Shown: positions 12,776-24,014 of the stretch, in pieces
Layout: each line of letters begins with the position of its first letter
How positions within the stretch are numbered: the stretch's first letter is position 1
Assembly (NCBI GenBank): GCA_964036045.1
Contig: OZ038379.1
Coordinates: forward strand, 17,455,017-17,519,016
Direction of reading: 5' to 3'
Length of the DNA: 64,000 nucleotides
Source: Eutreptiella sp. 'Long Island Sound 2002'
Lineage: Eukaryota > Euglenozoa > Euglenophyceae > Eutreptiales > Eutreptiaceae
Position numbers and translations under genes: made by a program
Notes under the pieces: generated by a model
What the model saw: the letters and a program-made list of their open reading frames with translations, nothing else
What the model was told of the DNA's origin: nothing
Database searches by the model: none

Positions 12776-15700
12776 TGGTAGCAGAGGCTTACCTGCTGTC
12801 CCTACCAACCGCCGACCCGGGGACTTGGGCCCTTATGAGCCCTGCCCAAGTACGCCCCGGGTGCGTATTGTGGACTCGGTGGAGACCACGCCGGAGATTG
12901 GAGCCATAGAAGGACCGAGACGTTCAAGAGCATGGCGAACTCCGGAAGTTGAAGCCCGAAGAGAAGAACGACACTCGGGAAGAGGAGGACGTGACATGGA
13001 GGACCTGGTCTCCATGTGTGAGCGTCGCTGCCGAAAGGCATGCAACCTCCGCTCCGCCGCGGAGGAATCTGATGAGTCCTGCCATTCAGGCAGCAGTGGA
13101 GGACGGGCCCGGCGCTACCGGAAGCGCGGGTCACCCAAGTCCGCGGCAAGGGACACCGGGGCTATGGACACGGACCCCAGCCCGGTCAGGCTGTGGGAAT
13201 CCGAGGGGCACTCCGAGGGCTATCGGACAGCCTACGAGCCACCTTCGGAGTCGGAGATGTCCGCGCCGATCGCCAGGGCGCGTACGGCCCCCGAGCCCGC
13301 CCTGAAGCACGATGCCGAGGGCTTGGAGAGGCCAGCCAGGGCCCGGAAGGCACCCGTGCCCCGGCACACGGGACCAGAGACGGACGCCATAGGCGATACG
13401 CCCATGGGCGATGAGTCTGAGGTGCCGGGAACCGCGGGATGTGCTGAATCCGGCGGAAAGCACGCTGCGTGCCACTGCGAGCACGTGTCCTTCCTCATGG
13501 GCAAGTATCGGAAGATGGGGATGGACGCCATCGTGCATCGTCTTGACCGTCTGGACAACGCCAAGGACGCTCTAGAGGAGGACGTCGCGGGGATCCTGGA
13601 CGACCAGTCGGCCGCGGAGAAAGACATGGAGGAGCTGCGAGCGGAACGGGACCGGTACTGGGAGAATCTGGAGCTGGCCCTGGAGAAGCAGCAGCGAGTG
13701 GTGGACAGCCTTCTCCACCTGGTGGAGGACATGTCGGGACGCCTGAAAAGGCTGAAGGAGCTACAGCCCCTCGCCTCGGGTCCGGAGCTCCCGGCAAAGC
13801 CGGCCGCGGTAGAGCTGGTGGAGCGGGTTAGGACCCTCAGGAGCGCCATGGAGAAACCAATGGGCGGCCCTGCAGAGGCACCATACGCGCCTCCGCGTGT
13901 TGACCCAGGTGCGCTGCCGTTTGTTCCCATGTTCAGCGAATCCACAATGCTCGGGGAACACACGGCACCAGCTGGGTCCATGCGGGAAGGGCACGTAACC
14001 ACGGACCCGAGGAGCCTGACGGTACAGATGTCCCATGCCGCCCAGGATGTACCGATCACGACGAATATGGTAGTTTATGCGGAAGAGAAGATCGAGAACC
14101 ACACCATGCAGGGGCGAACCATGGGAAGCGCCGACGGACATGGTCGAGGTCATCCAGGCGGAAACCTGTGGGCGAAGGACCCCAATACGGGGATATGGAC
14201 GGCCGATGGAGCAAATCCTTCCCGCATTCCAAACCCCACGGGTTCAGGCCCAACTGGACCGCACTCCATGGAGGAGAGGGATGTACGGGGAGTGTCCTCA
14301 CACCCCCCGGCCACAGGTGGTATCCGTCTCGGTGGAGTGGTGGCTGGGGACGTCGGAGACGCCATCAGGATTGACGACCTCAGGGGAATCAAAATCCCCT
14401 ACTACGATGGCAACCCCTCCAACCTGGATGACTTCATCCTGGACTGGGAGGACTTCGCCGAGGAGGTCGTCGGCGAGATGCGGGGAGCGCCGCGGGATAA
14501 GTGGGTATGCCGGACATTCCCACACCGGCTGGCGCAGGACCTGAAGGAGGAGCTGCGGGATCAGATCCGGGAAGGACTGATCAGGACGGAGCAGGCCTGC
14601 CTCCAGTGGTTGGAGGATGAGGAGCGGGTGGACGCTCCGAACCAGAAGGTGGAGGACTTGTGGTCCATCCCGCTGCCGCTGGACCGCGGTGAGCTGCGGG
14701 TCCGGGAGTGGAACCGGTATCTGCGGAAGTACCGCAGATGCCTCAAGCTGGTGGAAGACTGGAACGAGGCCAGTGAGATCCGCCACTTGCTGAAGGACGT
14801 CCTCCCCGGCAACTGGAAGAGGAGAGTGGAGGACGAGGAGAAGAAGCGCGCCAAGAAGCGGGTGGCGGTCAGGATTATGGCGGCGGAGGATACCCATGCG
14901 GGTATCATGGAGTTCTTCAGGAGGAACCTGGGCGAACCCAACCGGATGTTGGGACTGAAGAACGCCGTGTACGTGGAGGTGTTTGGAGACTCCATGGGGC
15001 AAAGGTTGCTGCGCCTCAACAACGTGGAGTGGAGGCGCGGGGAGCCGCTGAGGATGCAAGTCATCTTCGCCCGCATGAGCCTTGATGAGATCGTGAAGTA
15101 CATCACGGTGGAGTTGAAGCTCAATGCGAAAAACGAGGCCCACGTGCAGAATCGACATGGTTATGGACAACGAGGACACCGAGAAGACCGCCATCATCGG
15201 GAGATCCAGGAGGACACGGCCAACTCCGCGGAGGATGGTGGTGGAAGTGGCCAAGACCACTGGTCCCGGGAGGATCACGAGGAGGCCCATTTCTTCGCGT
15301 TTGTGGCGCACAACGTGAGGAACAATGGGCAGGATCGGGCCAGATGGAGCCCGGTGGTACCCAAGAAGGGCAAGGAGCCAAGGAGGATCGGGAACCCACC
15401 GCTCTCGTTCCGGGAGTACAGGTCTCAGCACGACGGGTGCTGGGTCTGTTATGGCAAGGGAAACAACCATGCACACGACCACCGTCAGTGCAAGGTGTAC
15501 GAGGCGGACAAGAAGGCCTACTTCGCCGCACACCCCGAGAAGAAGCCCAAGGAGCAGCGGATTTCCGATTGGAAAGCGAAGGGCGGAGACGGGGGAAAAG
15601 GCCAAGGCAAAGGCCAAGGAAAAGGCGGAGGAAGAGGCTATGGTGGTGGACCTGGACAAGACCGACGAGTGAGGTCGATCGAGGAAGTTGCTGAGGACAT

Positions 15701-15794
15701 GTTGAGGACGTTGGAGGAACTCAAAGCCCAGCAACGTGGTGGACAAAGTCCTGGCGGATCGCAGCCGGAAGGGGCTGCGGGAAGCCAAGTCTAG
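12690..15794 (+). CDS. gag: Gag polyprotein of chromovirus element 1 (1034 aa)
   Basis: Structural protein that packages the element RNA into virus-like particles. The ATG at 12690 lies inside the 5' LTR, and the frame runs through the primer site; the next in-frame ATG is at about 12996. Features in order: Arg/Glu-rich, probably disordered N-terminus; coiled coil at about residues 285-357; capsid-like helical region at about 565-730 starting IKIPYYDGNPSNLDDF; CCHC-like zinc knuckle at about 914-931 (CWVCYGKGNNHAHDHRQC); a Gly/Lys-rich GKGQGKGQGKGGG tail at about 967-988. It ends at UAG 15792-15794, with pol open in the same frame beyond. Intact here and in element 3 at equal length, which supports this start. 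Confidence 0.85.
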   Translation: MQSLIRSKSAGVTGGRGTAGAGPGRDLFFGSRGLPAVPTNRRPGDLGPYEPCPSTPRVRIVDSVETTPEIGAIEGPRRSRAWRTPEVEARREERHSGRGGRDMEDLVSMCERRCRKACNLRSAAEESDESCHSGSSGGRARRYRKRGSPKSAARDTGAMDTDPSPVRLWESEGHSEGYRTAYEPPSESEMSAPIARARTAPEPALKHDAEGLERPARARKAPVPRHTGPETDAIGDTPMGDESEVPGTAGCAESGGKHAACHCEHVSFLMGKYRKMGMDAIVHRLDRLDNAKDALEEDVAGILDDQSAAEKDMEELRAERDRYWENLELALEKQQRVVDSLLHLVEDMSGRLKRLKELQPLASGPELPAKPAAVELVERVRTLRSAMEKPMGGPAEAPYAPPRVDPGALPFVPMFSESTMLGEHTAPAGSMREGHVTTDPRSLTVQMSHAAQDVPITTNMVVYAEEKIENHTMQGRTMGSADGHGRGHPGGNLWAKDPNTGIWTADGANPSRIPNPTGSGPTGPHSMEERDVRGVSSHPPATGGIRLGGVVAGDVGDAIRIDDLRGIKIPYYDGNPSNLDDFILDWEDFAEEVVGEMRGAPRDKWVCRTFPHRLAQDLKEELRDQIREGLIRTEQACLQWLEDEERVDAPNQKVEDLWSIPLPLDRGELRVREWNRYLRKYRRCLKLVEDWNEASEIRHLLKDVLPGNWKRRVEDEEKKRAKKRVAVRIMAAEDTHAGIMEFFRRNLGEPNRMLGLKNAVYVEVFGDSMGQRLLRLNNVEWRRGEPLRMQVIFARMSLDEIVKYITVELKLNAKNEAHVQNRHGYGQRGHREDRHHREIQEDTANSAEDGGGSGQDHWSREDHEEAHFFAFVAHNVRNNGQDRARWSPVVPKKGKEPRRIGNPPLSFREYRSQHDGCWVCYGKGNNHAHDHRQCKVYEADKKAYFAAHPEKKPKEQRISDWKAKGGDGGKGQGKGQGKGGGRGYGGGPGQDRRVRSIEEVAEDMLRTLEELKAQQRGGQSPGGSQPEGAAGSQV
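12776..12787 (+). promoter_or_regulatory. Primer-binding site, initiator tRNA-Met type
   Basis: TGGTAGCAGAGG directly follows the LTR. It is complementary to the CCA-terminated 3' end of eukaryotic initiator tRNA-Met of the CCTCTGCTACCA type. The same 12 bases follow the LTRs of element 2 (45665) and element 3 (55580). Confidence 0.8.
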
Positions 15795-15834
15795 AGGAGC
15801 CCCCACGGGAGTGGGACCTCGGAGGTCTCTCCTC
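15792..15834 (+). promoter_or_regulatory. Candidate stop-codon readthrough signal at the gag-pol junction
   Basis: UAG is followed at once by sequence able to fold: GAGGAG (15794-15799) with CTCCTC (15829-15834), enclosing two hairpins, CCCAC-GGGA-GTGGG (15802-15815, a GNRA loop) and ACCT-CGG-AGGT (15816-15826). The segment is unchanged by eye in elements 2 and 3. gag and pol are in the same frame with no other stop between, and pol has no ATG until 16068. Readthrough is inference. Confidence 0.5.
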
Positions 15835-18800
15835 CGAAAATCAGTGGAATCCCAGAGAAAGCGAAGGCACATCGGGTGCCGAAGAAGGCTCCAGAAGAGC
15901 CAAAACCACTGAGTTTCGCCACTCCCAACCCCTGGAGCGCCCTGCCAAGGGAAGTACATGTGGGTACGGGACATGGCAAGAAGGAAGGAGCGACCACGGA
16001 GAGCCCCGTGGACGGGCAGGACCAACCCAAGATCTACACCATCCGTGACCATACCCTTGAAGTCCTGATGCACCCGGACGTGCTAGAGTTGCATGCCGTG
16101 AGAGTCGTCCATACACCTCATGGCGACGAGCGGCAGTTGCACTTGAAAGTGCGAGTACGGTGCGGACGAGAGGAGAAGGTGGTGGATGTGTTAGTGGATA
16201 CGGGTGCCCAGGTGAGCCTGGTCCGGAGAGGGTTGTTCAAGGAGGAACTCCTGCAGCCCAGCCGGAGACCGGTCCGCCTGAAGGTCGCCAACGGAGAGAT
16301 TATGGGTGGTGGCACCCATGAGGCCATTATCAGTATGGAATTCTGGGAGCATGAGCGCTTGAATCGCCCTGATCAGGCGAAGAGCAGCACTCTATCCGGG
16401 AACTTCTATGTGGCCGACATTACCGATTGGGATATGATCATGGGGTATGACTTCATGGTGGCAAATGCCATTGGAGCCCTTCCCCATCGTGCAACGCTGG
16501 TCCGGGAGGATGATGAATGCCTAACATGGCTGTGCACGGACTATGCATGCGGATCAACCCAATGGAATGCCGAGGAAGAGGATCGGATCGTCCAAGCGGT
16601 GCAAGCTGTGGGTGCCAAGTCCAGAGGAGACCGCGGAGTTCAGCTCACGGAATATGGAATGGCGCCACAGGTGTACGACAGGATGATCCAGACGCTGGGA
16701 GCCGAAGCGCCCGAGACCGACGTCTTCGCTTCCCGGGATGCCCCACTTCTGCGGAAGTGTAGGAGGCATTGGCATCGAGGAGACTCAGCCTGGCACAGGC
16801 ATTGGGGTTTGAAGGAGTGGGGACTAATGTATTGGCATGGCTCCCTGGATAATACCAGACGTATGGTGGAGAAGATCATCGCGGATAGGGCGAAGAGGAT
16901 CCTGGTCATAACCGGCATAGGATCCACCCCATGTCCGCTGGAGGGTCTCAAGTTGACGCTGGACTCCATCACCCTGAACGAGATGTCATTCGGGCCAGAG
17001 GAGGAGTTGTTCATCGACGCCAAGGGTGTATCAATGCCCTCCCCGGGTCAAGCGTGGGGCACCAAGGCTTTCCTGGTGGATGGGGCGCAAGCCCAGCCCA
17101 CGGGTGATGAAGCATTCATCCGTAGGGTGGAGGCGATGCCCATGAAGGTCATGTTTGAGCCCAAGGAGGGGACGGATCAGCCTATTGATGGCATTGACGT
17201 CCTGTCCCACGCCGTGATCGACGACGTCGTCAACTACATGCGGATGGGGATGCACGACCGTGTGGCAGCCAAGAAGAGGCGGGCCATGGTCACATCTCCG
17301 CATTGGTGGGATGACAAGATGTTGGTCACCGGCAAGTAGGAGAAGGACGAGTTCGTGGCGAGGGTCATGGATCACATCGCGGACCAATACAATGGTCCGG
17401 TTGGGTCGGACCCACCAACATGGGATTTTCCAAGAATGGGTGCCGATAGCGACAGTCACCAGCCCGATGCCGCAAATTTCCGAAGATTATCGGTGGGAAG
17501 AGCTCCCCACGACGATGAAGACGGCATATCGGACGAGGAGAAGTCGGAATCGGACCCAGAAGAGGCCTATACCGCAGTGCGGTCGGTTGTATCTATACCG
17601 AAGCAAGCGGCTGAAGAGGCCCAGGAGAACCCGAGGGTCGCCGAGCTGAAGGAGAGGCTGATCAAGGCCTATCCGCGGCTATTCAGTGGCGTCGCCAACA
17701 AGAACCCTCCAGATCGTGGGAGGTTTGGTACAGCGAAGATCAAGCTGAAGCCGAACCCGAAGATCTATCGTCATCGGGAGTACCAACTTCAGGGCGATCG
17801 GGCCGAGGCCATGAAGAAGTTGTTGGCCGAGTTCATTGAGCGAGGATGGATCGAACCCTCCGACAGTGAGTGGGCCAGCCCAGCCTTCATCGTGCCCAAG
17901 AAGGAGAAGGGCGAGTGGAGGTTGGTGGTTGATTACAGAGGTTTGAACGAGCAGACCGAGCACGACTCGTACTCGCTTCCCCTGATCGACTCCATCCTCC
18001 AAAAACAACAGAAAAAGCGGATTTTCACGGTGTCAGACCTGAAACACAGCTATCACCAGATGCCGCTGCACCCGGACTCCAGGCCCTGCACAGCGATGTC
18101 GACGCCGCTGGGGCCCATGCAGTGGAAAGTGGTGCCTATGGGCGCCAAGAATGGCAACGCCGCTTTCCAGCGCATGATGGAGGACCTACTAGGTCCTGTC
18201 CGGGACTGTGCCGATCCCTTCGTGGATGACATCATCATCAGGTCCGGCACGGAGAACATGACTGAGGACGAGCTCATCGACGCGCATGAGAAGGATCTGC
18301 GCCGAGTGCTCAGCGAGTTGGACAAGCACAACATGGTGTGCAAGCCCACCAAAGCCTCACTCTTCGTGAAGGAAGTGGAGTTCGCGGGTCACGTGGTTGG
18401 TCACGGGCAACGCCGTCCCATGCCTGGGAAGCTGGCGTCCCTGCACCACTGGGAGAAGCCCCAGACCATCAGCGAACTCGGGTCCTTCATGGGGTTCTGC
18501 AACTACTATTCGGGCTATGTCCGGATGTATGCAGAACTGTCGGGGCCGCTGCACAAGATGCTGCAAGTGGGCAAGTTCGATGGCCCGAAAGGGAGCAAGA
18601 AGAAGCTTGCTTGGACCCCTGAGGCCGAAGATGCGTTCAGCCGCCTGAAGGAGCGACTCCTGGGGCAACTGGGGCTATTCCTGGTGGACCCGGACAAGGG
18701 ATTCGTGCTACGGACGGACGCCTCGGACTATGCTGTGGGGGCAGTCCTCGAGCAGATCCGAGACGACGGGTCACATGTACCCGTGGCGTTCTGGAGCCGG

Positions 18801-20863
18801 ATCCTGGCCGAGGGCCAACGCCGCACCTGGACCGCGAGGGAGAAGGAGACGTACGCCATTGTTTGTGCGCTCAGGAAGTGGTCTGGCCACATCGGATTGC
18901 AACCGGTGGGGGTTTGCACGGACCATCAGTCCTTGCAGAGCTGGCACAAGGAGCACGTCGACACCCCCTCGGGACCGGCGGCAAGGAGGGCCCCGTGGCA
19001 CGAGACGTTCGCCAAGTTCGACCTCAGCGTCGTATACGTCCCGGGGAAGGGCAACACTGTGGCAGATTGCCTCAGTCGGTGGGCCTACCCCGCGGGTAAG
19101 GCTTGGATAAAAAAATATCCAGCCATGGAGACGCCGAGGAGACCGAGGAGGCCAAGCGCATCATCGAGATGGAGAAGGCCATGGAGCAAGAGGGGGTCAA
19201 GTGCTTTGTGGTGATGGCAAACCGTACGGAACTGGCTAAGTTCCGGGGTGCTCGCGTCCAGGCTATTCGAGAGGAAACCCTCGAGCAATGGATGGTGGCC
19301 CCTGTAGAGCTAGTCAGGTCGGTGCTCACAGAGGACTGGCCGGATGACTACGCGGCATCCGAGCACTGGAGCAAGTACTGGAATGCCGTGAGCACCCCGT
19401 CGGACGACGAATGGCCTGAGGGCTTGACCGAGGATGGAGACAAGTTGTTCCTCAAGGACAAGCTGCTGGTGCCCGAGAACCGAGTGGAGGAGCTCATTGA
19501 CCATTGGCATAACGCCCAGCTCATGCACCCTGGCCGAGACAAGATGCAGCAGGACCTGGAGTGGCGTTTCAAGTTCCCTCCGGGGTACTACGCCATCCTG
19601 GACAGGTACTGCAGCGACTGTGCCGTGTGTCGGGCCACGAAGAGCCCCAACCACTCCACAGCGGGCAACCCGGTGTACACGGCTATACCGGAGGCCCCTA
19701 TGCGGTCCGTGGCCATAGATGTGTTCGCCATGCCTGAGGTCACCGTGGACGGAGAGACCTACGACTGTGTCATCCTGGCGGTGGACAGGCACAGCGGGTA
19801 TATCGTGGCAGTCCCGGGCAAGAAGTCCAAGAAGAAGGACAAGAAGGACAAGCATGGAGTGGGTCTGCAGGCCAAGACCGTCGCTAATGCTATGATCAGG
19901 CATTGGCTGACGATTTTTGATGTCCCAGCTGTCATCTGCAGCGATCGGGGCAGTCAATTCGTGGGGACGTGGTTCAAGACGATGTGCAAGCACATGGGGA
20001 TTCGGCACGCCAAGACCGTGGCGTACCACAGCTGGTCTAATGGCCGTGCTGAGGTGGCCGGGCGGCAGATGTTCGAGAAGTTCCGCCAGCTGCACATTGA
20101 TGAACCGGGCCGGAACTGGTATAACTCGCTGTGGAGAGTGCTCCAAGCGTATCACGACCTTCCGGGACCCACTGGACTGTCGCCCCATCGTATCCTGTTC
20201 CTACGGGATCGAGTGTCACGCACTCTCCCGTGGTTGAACCATGGCAAAGTGGCCCGGGATGCGAACGCTATGATGGCGGAGGCGGACGACACGGCGGCCA
20301 AGGTGTGCAAGGCACAGCAGGACGAGCATGACAAGAGGGCCAAGTACTTCAAGCAGGGAAAAGTCCAGAAGTATGCTCTCCAAGACACTGTGTGGGTGGA
20401 GCGGCACCACAAGGATGTCCTGTCCAGGCATCGGCAGGCATCTTGGTATGTGCCGGGGGTAATCGTGCGGAAGGTCGGACAGGATGTGTATGCGGTTCGT
20501 GTGGGGGATAACAAGATCCTGGACCGCGACCATACCCAGCTTCGTCCCCGAGCACCAGACCCCAGCGGACGTCCCGTCACCTTCGAGTTCACGGCCGGCG
20601 ATGTGGACTCGGACGACGAAGGTGAGGACGACGATTTCACCGCGGAGAAGATCCTGGCGGACAAGCCGGACCCGGGGACGCCTGGGGGAAGGATTTATAA
20701 AGTCCGATGGAAGGGATTCGCCGCCTCCAGAGATTCGTGGGAACCTCCGAGCAGTTTCGTGCTGAGGTATACCACGGTCTGGATGGACTACCTAAAGAAA
20801 AAGAGTATTTCTTTGGATGTCAAGGACGTGTTGGTCCATTTGGTTGCTGCTGTAGCACCGTAA
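15795..20863 (+). pseudogene. pol: Pol of element 1 (PR-RT-RH-IN-chromodomain), broken by stop and frameshift
   Basis: Frame continues from gag. Domains in order: aspartic protease with DTGA at 16197-16208; RT with FVDD (18219-18230) in place of YxDD; RNase H with RTDASDY near 18712; integrase with an HHCC finger at 19499-19630 and a D,D(35)E core (SDRG near 19940, RAEV near 20045); chromodomain with YKVRWKGF and DSWEP near 20698-20750. This order and the terminal chromodomain define a Ty3/gypsy chromovirus. Two lesions: TAG at 17337-17339, where elements 2 and 3 have TAC, and a 2-nt gain in an A-run at 19109-19115 that shifts the frame, after which integrase stays open to TAA 20861-20863. 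Confidence 0.88.
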
Positions 20864-21246
20864 TGGATCCCCCCTTGGCATTTTGTTTGTTTCTGTGCTT
20901 AGGGAGACGGGTGAGGGCGTTCATCCGGTGATTTTTCGGCCTTGATTGGCCATGTACCCCCTTCACTCGATCTCCACGTATATATTTCATTGTGGTATAC
21001 TTATTTAGGTCGACCGACGACGTTTTTCTATATTTGATCCCCTTGGTCCATGTTGTAGATCAAGCGGAGACCGGATATGGCGTAGGGCACTGATCATCAG
21101 TGTCCTCACCCCTCCCTTGGGGCATGGGGGACGCCTACGACGTGTGTGGGGCCTCCATGTGTCCTTGGGACATGGGGGGGGGGGGTTTGGAGCCCATTGG
21201 GGTCCTCCCGTCCTCTCTTCAATGACTTCCGAGCGGTAACAACGCT
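20864..21246 (+). other. 3' untranslated region of element 1
   Basis: No ORF. It contains a small hairpin (CACTGA-TCA-TCAGTG near 21088), a poly-G run near 21173-21185, and purine-rich sequence leading to the polypurine tract. The same region follows pol in element 3. Confidence 0.6.
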
Positions 21247-21259
21247 CTGAGAAGGGGGG
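21247..21259 (+). promoter_or_regulatory. Polypurine tract of element 1
   Basis: CTGAGAAGGGGGG immediately before the TG of the 3' LTR, the expected plus-strand primer. The short LTR element at 39193-39205 has the same tract before its own 3' LTR. Confidence 0.75.
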
Positions 21260-23643
21260 TGATACCGGTTCGGACCCCCGTGGCCATCTTGGGGTCACTT
21301 GGGGTGTGTATCTATGTGCCGGCAAGCCGCCATTGGCTGATATCATACTCTCCCATCCACCTGAACTAACCCGATGTGATAGTGTGATAGGTTTGGCCAT
21401 TCCGGCTATGAGCGGCCATATTCAGTACCGAGGCGCCGCCAGCGGAGATTTATATATCGGAATATCAGGAATCAACAGGGTTTTATTATCGTAATGTTTC
21501 CGTAATTTTTCAGCCTTTCGTTCTGATGGTCAATGTATCGGCGACTGTCAGTTGGCTCGCAATTTTGCGTTAACCGATTGGTTAACTGTTATTTCCAGAT
21601 ATTTTGGCGGATACTCCGTTGAAGGGTCAGATTTCATCAGCAAAGGGTTCGTTGCTTCCGCAATTTTCTAAATAAGCACTCGAAATTTTAATCTGAATTT
21701 TTCGCGATGTCGAAATCAGATTTTCGACTTCGACATCGCCGCACTTGATTTGGACTTCTTCGAGTGGTCATACTCTTTTCCCTATGCCCGAATCAGGTTT
21801 CCCTTATACTTGGCACCCATTTGACGTGGAGATATAAGGGAAACAAAAGCGAATCGTGGGACCACTTTGAAGGATCATATCTACGCGCGAGTGTGAGGAA
21901 AGAGAATAAGGAAGGTTGGGTTGCAAGCGCCTTAGTCTCAACTTAATTTAGGAAGCATCAAACGCCTTTGGTGTGTACACATGCCCGGTGTAGCAAGGGA
22001 TAATGGTCAAGAGGGTATAAAGTGATATATAACTCTTGGACCGTGCAACCGAATATTTTAATGCGACTTTCGAGTGTACCGCATGAGTGTTGGGGTTGCA
22101 TAGATACTTTCCTTGGGTTCCTACGCATTTTTAACGTGAAGTTATGTCCATGGAGGGACATGGCATATCATGGTGGGAGCCACTTTTGAGGGTATGTTTT
22201 ATATGCATTGTATATGTCTTGATATGCTCACGCCCATGTTATATATCTTCGTGTGGCCGAAGAGATGGGGAGCCATACGTGACAAGGGTTTTGCCCATGT
22301 CCCAATTGTGGAATTCAAAGCGCTAGACTAAGTCTACCGCATATGTATTGCTCATGGTATGTTTTACAAAGAGATCCATGAGTGCACTCCCATTTTCATG
22401 GGGCATGTAGATATGAGTGGCGAAGGTATCTCCATGCGCCCGATTGGGGATCCAAGTGGGGGAATTGTTCGCAAATGGTTCCAATCATTTGTGTATTGAA
22501 CCATGAGCGGATATCATGGGTGAGCATAGAGATATACTATCATGACAACTTTGTATTTGGTCATATTTCCATGTTTTTGACCTCAATTTTTGCTCATTTT
22601 TGCGTTTTGTGTACTTACCTGGTCGGCAAACAGCAAGAAGCCTATGGGGAGTCGAACCATGGTATGTTGTTCATATGTTGGCATATGCTTTGGAGTTGAA
22701 CACCACCATATGCCGGATCGCGTACTCCATCACGCTTGGCGCATGAAGGATCACAAGAATTGGTCTCAAGATCATGGGCTGACTTGGGCAGTGCGTGGCG
22801 CCCATATCCGAAGGGGTTTCGAGGGTAAGGTGGGGATGTACATGGGCATTGGCCTTTGGTCTCTATCCTCCATGAATACTTGACTTCGATTCCATGCATG
22901 CTTTGATCCTTCGGATAAGTGGTAACCTCCATTTTGAGCATATATTTGATATATGGCCAATATGGTGTGAATTGGCAGTTCTTTGGCATGTTATGAGTTC
23001 AAACTCATGGGGCATATCTCCAAGCCCAATCGACTCCAAGTCCAACCAAGTTTATGTCAGGGTAGGGCATGGTCCTGAGTGCCACTCTAGGCAATGACAC
23101 GCCACCTCCCCTATTGGGCTAGGATATATAGGCTTGGGAGTGAACACATTTTTGGGGTTTATGTAGTGACTTGTGACACATGGCATTTAGCCATCTCATT
23201 TGACCTGGTTCAGGGAAATATGTTGGTAAGTCACGAGAAGGTCTTGAGTCCAGGGAATGAGGGGTTTGTGGCTGTGAACGTGTATGTTTACCTCTTTCCC
23301 CAACTTTGCTTTATTTGTGTTCATATGCCAATTTCAGGGCTTTCCTCTTTGGTGCAATTCTTGTACATGCCCGCCACCGTGAGACAACCGGTGTGCTGAA
23401 CGGAAGCCCGCAGCCGCAGTCTGGATTTGGATTGGATTGTGGATTGGGTCATTGCTGTATTTGTGGGATCTGGTTGCTGTTCAGGGTTGAAGGAGGATTG
23501 TATTTTCTATTTTCTATATTTTTGGATTTTGGACCTTGGACGTTGAGGATTTTGAGAAATGCAATCGTTGATCCGGAGTAAATCAGCAGGGGTAACAGGC
23601 GGAAGGGGCACAGCGGGGGCCGGTCCTGGAAGGACCTTCTTTA
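21260..23643 (+). repeat. 3' LTR of element 1
   Basis: Starts TGATACCGG (5' copy TGAAGCCGG) and ends CCTTCTTTA before GGGG. Roughly 30 substitutions from the 5' copy by eye. A copy of the gag ATG lies at 23559, from which a frame runs out into the flanking LINE DNA. Confidence 0.92.
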
Positions 23644-24014
23644 GGGGCAGGCGGGTGAAGCATCCCTGTCCGACCCTCATGCACGGGGGCAGTACGGCTC
23701 ACCATCAGGCCGGCAGGACCTGTCACATCGCGTTGGCCGTCATACTCCGCCTGCCAGAACCGCACAATCAGGCCATGAGGGCACTGCTTCTCAGGCGCCA
23801 CCCCCTCCGCTGCGTCCAGCGTGGGGACGGTGGCAGGTGCACCCACATTTCCCATACCCTGTCAATCTGCATTACCCCCGGCCCCCACCACGCCATCACC
23901 ATTTCCTCCGTGATGCCACAACCAGAGTACCCGCGAGTCGCCCTCCAGAGCCGCCCACCATAGCAGCAGGGGCAGGGCTGCTGACGGCGTATCGGGGCAC
24001 CGTACCCCCTCCAC

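Larger units (their letters stand above)
10391..23643 (+). mobile_element. Ty3/gypsy chromovirus element 1, complete (13,253 bp)
   Basis: Bounded by direct LTRs of 2385 and 2384 bp with TG...TA ends and by a 4-bp duplication GGGG on both sides. It has a primer-binding site, a polypurine tract, an intact gag and a pol containing protease, RT, RNase H, integrase and chromodomain. It sits in the 3' tail of LINE copy A; the paralogous empty site is at 29579-29582. pol is disabled by one nonsense codon and one frameshift. By eye the two LTRs differ at roughly 30 positions, so insertion is not very recent. Confidence 0.9.

Noticed and set aside
14298-16073. 591-codon minus-strand ORF opposite gag (also at 47189-48697 and 57102-58877)
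   Set aside because: It shadows the gag frame in GC-rich DNA. It recurs only because the element recurs and has no domain content.
17335-17340. TAG in element 1 pol as a second programmed readthrough site
   Set aside because: Elements 2 and 3 have TAC at this position, so it is a private mutation.
19310-20188. 292-codon minus-strand ORF opposite integrase (also 52178-53056 and 62113-62991)
   Set aside because: Antisense of conserved integrase codons; no independent start or motif.
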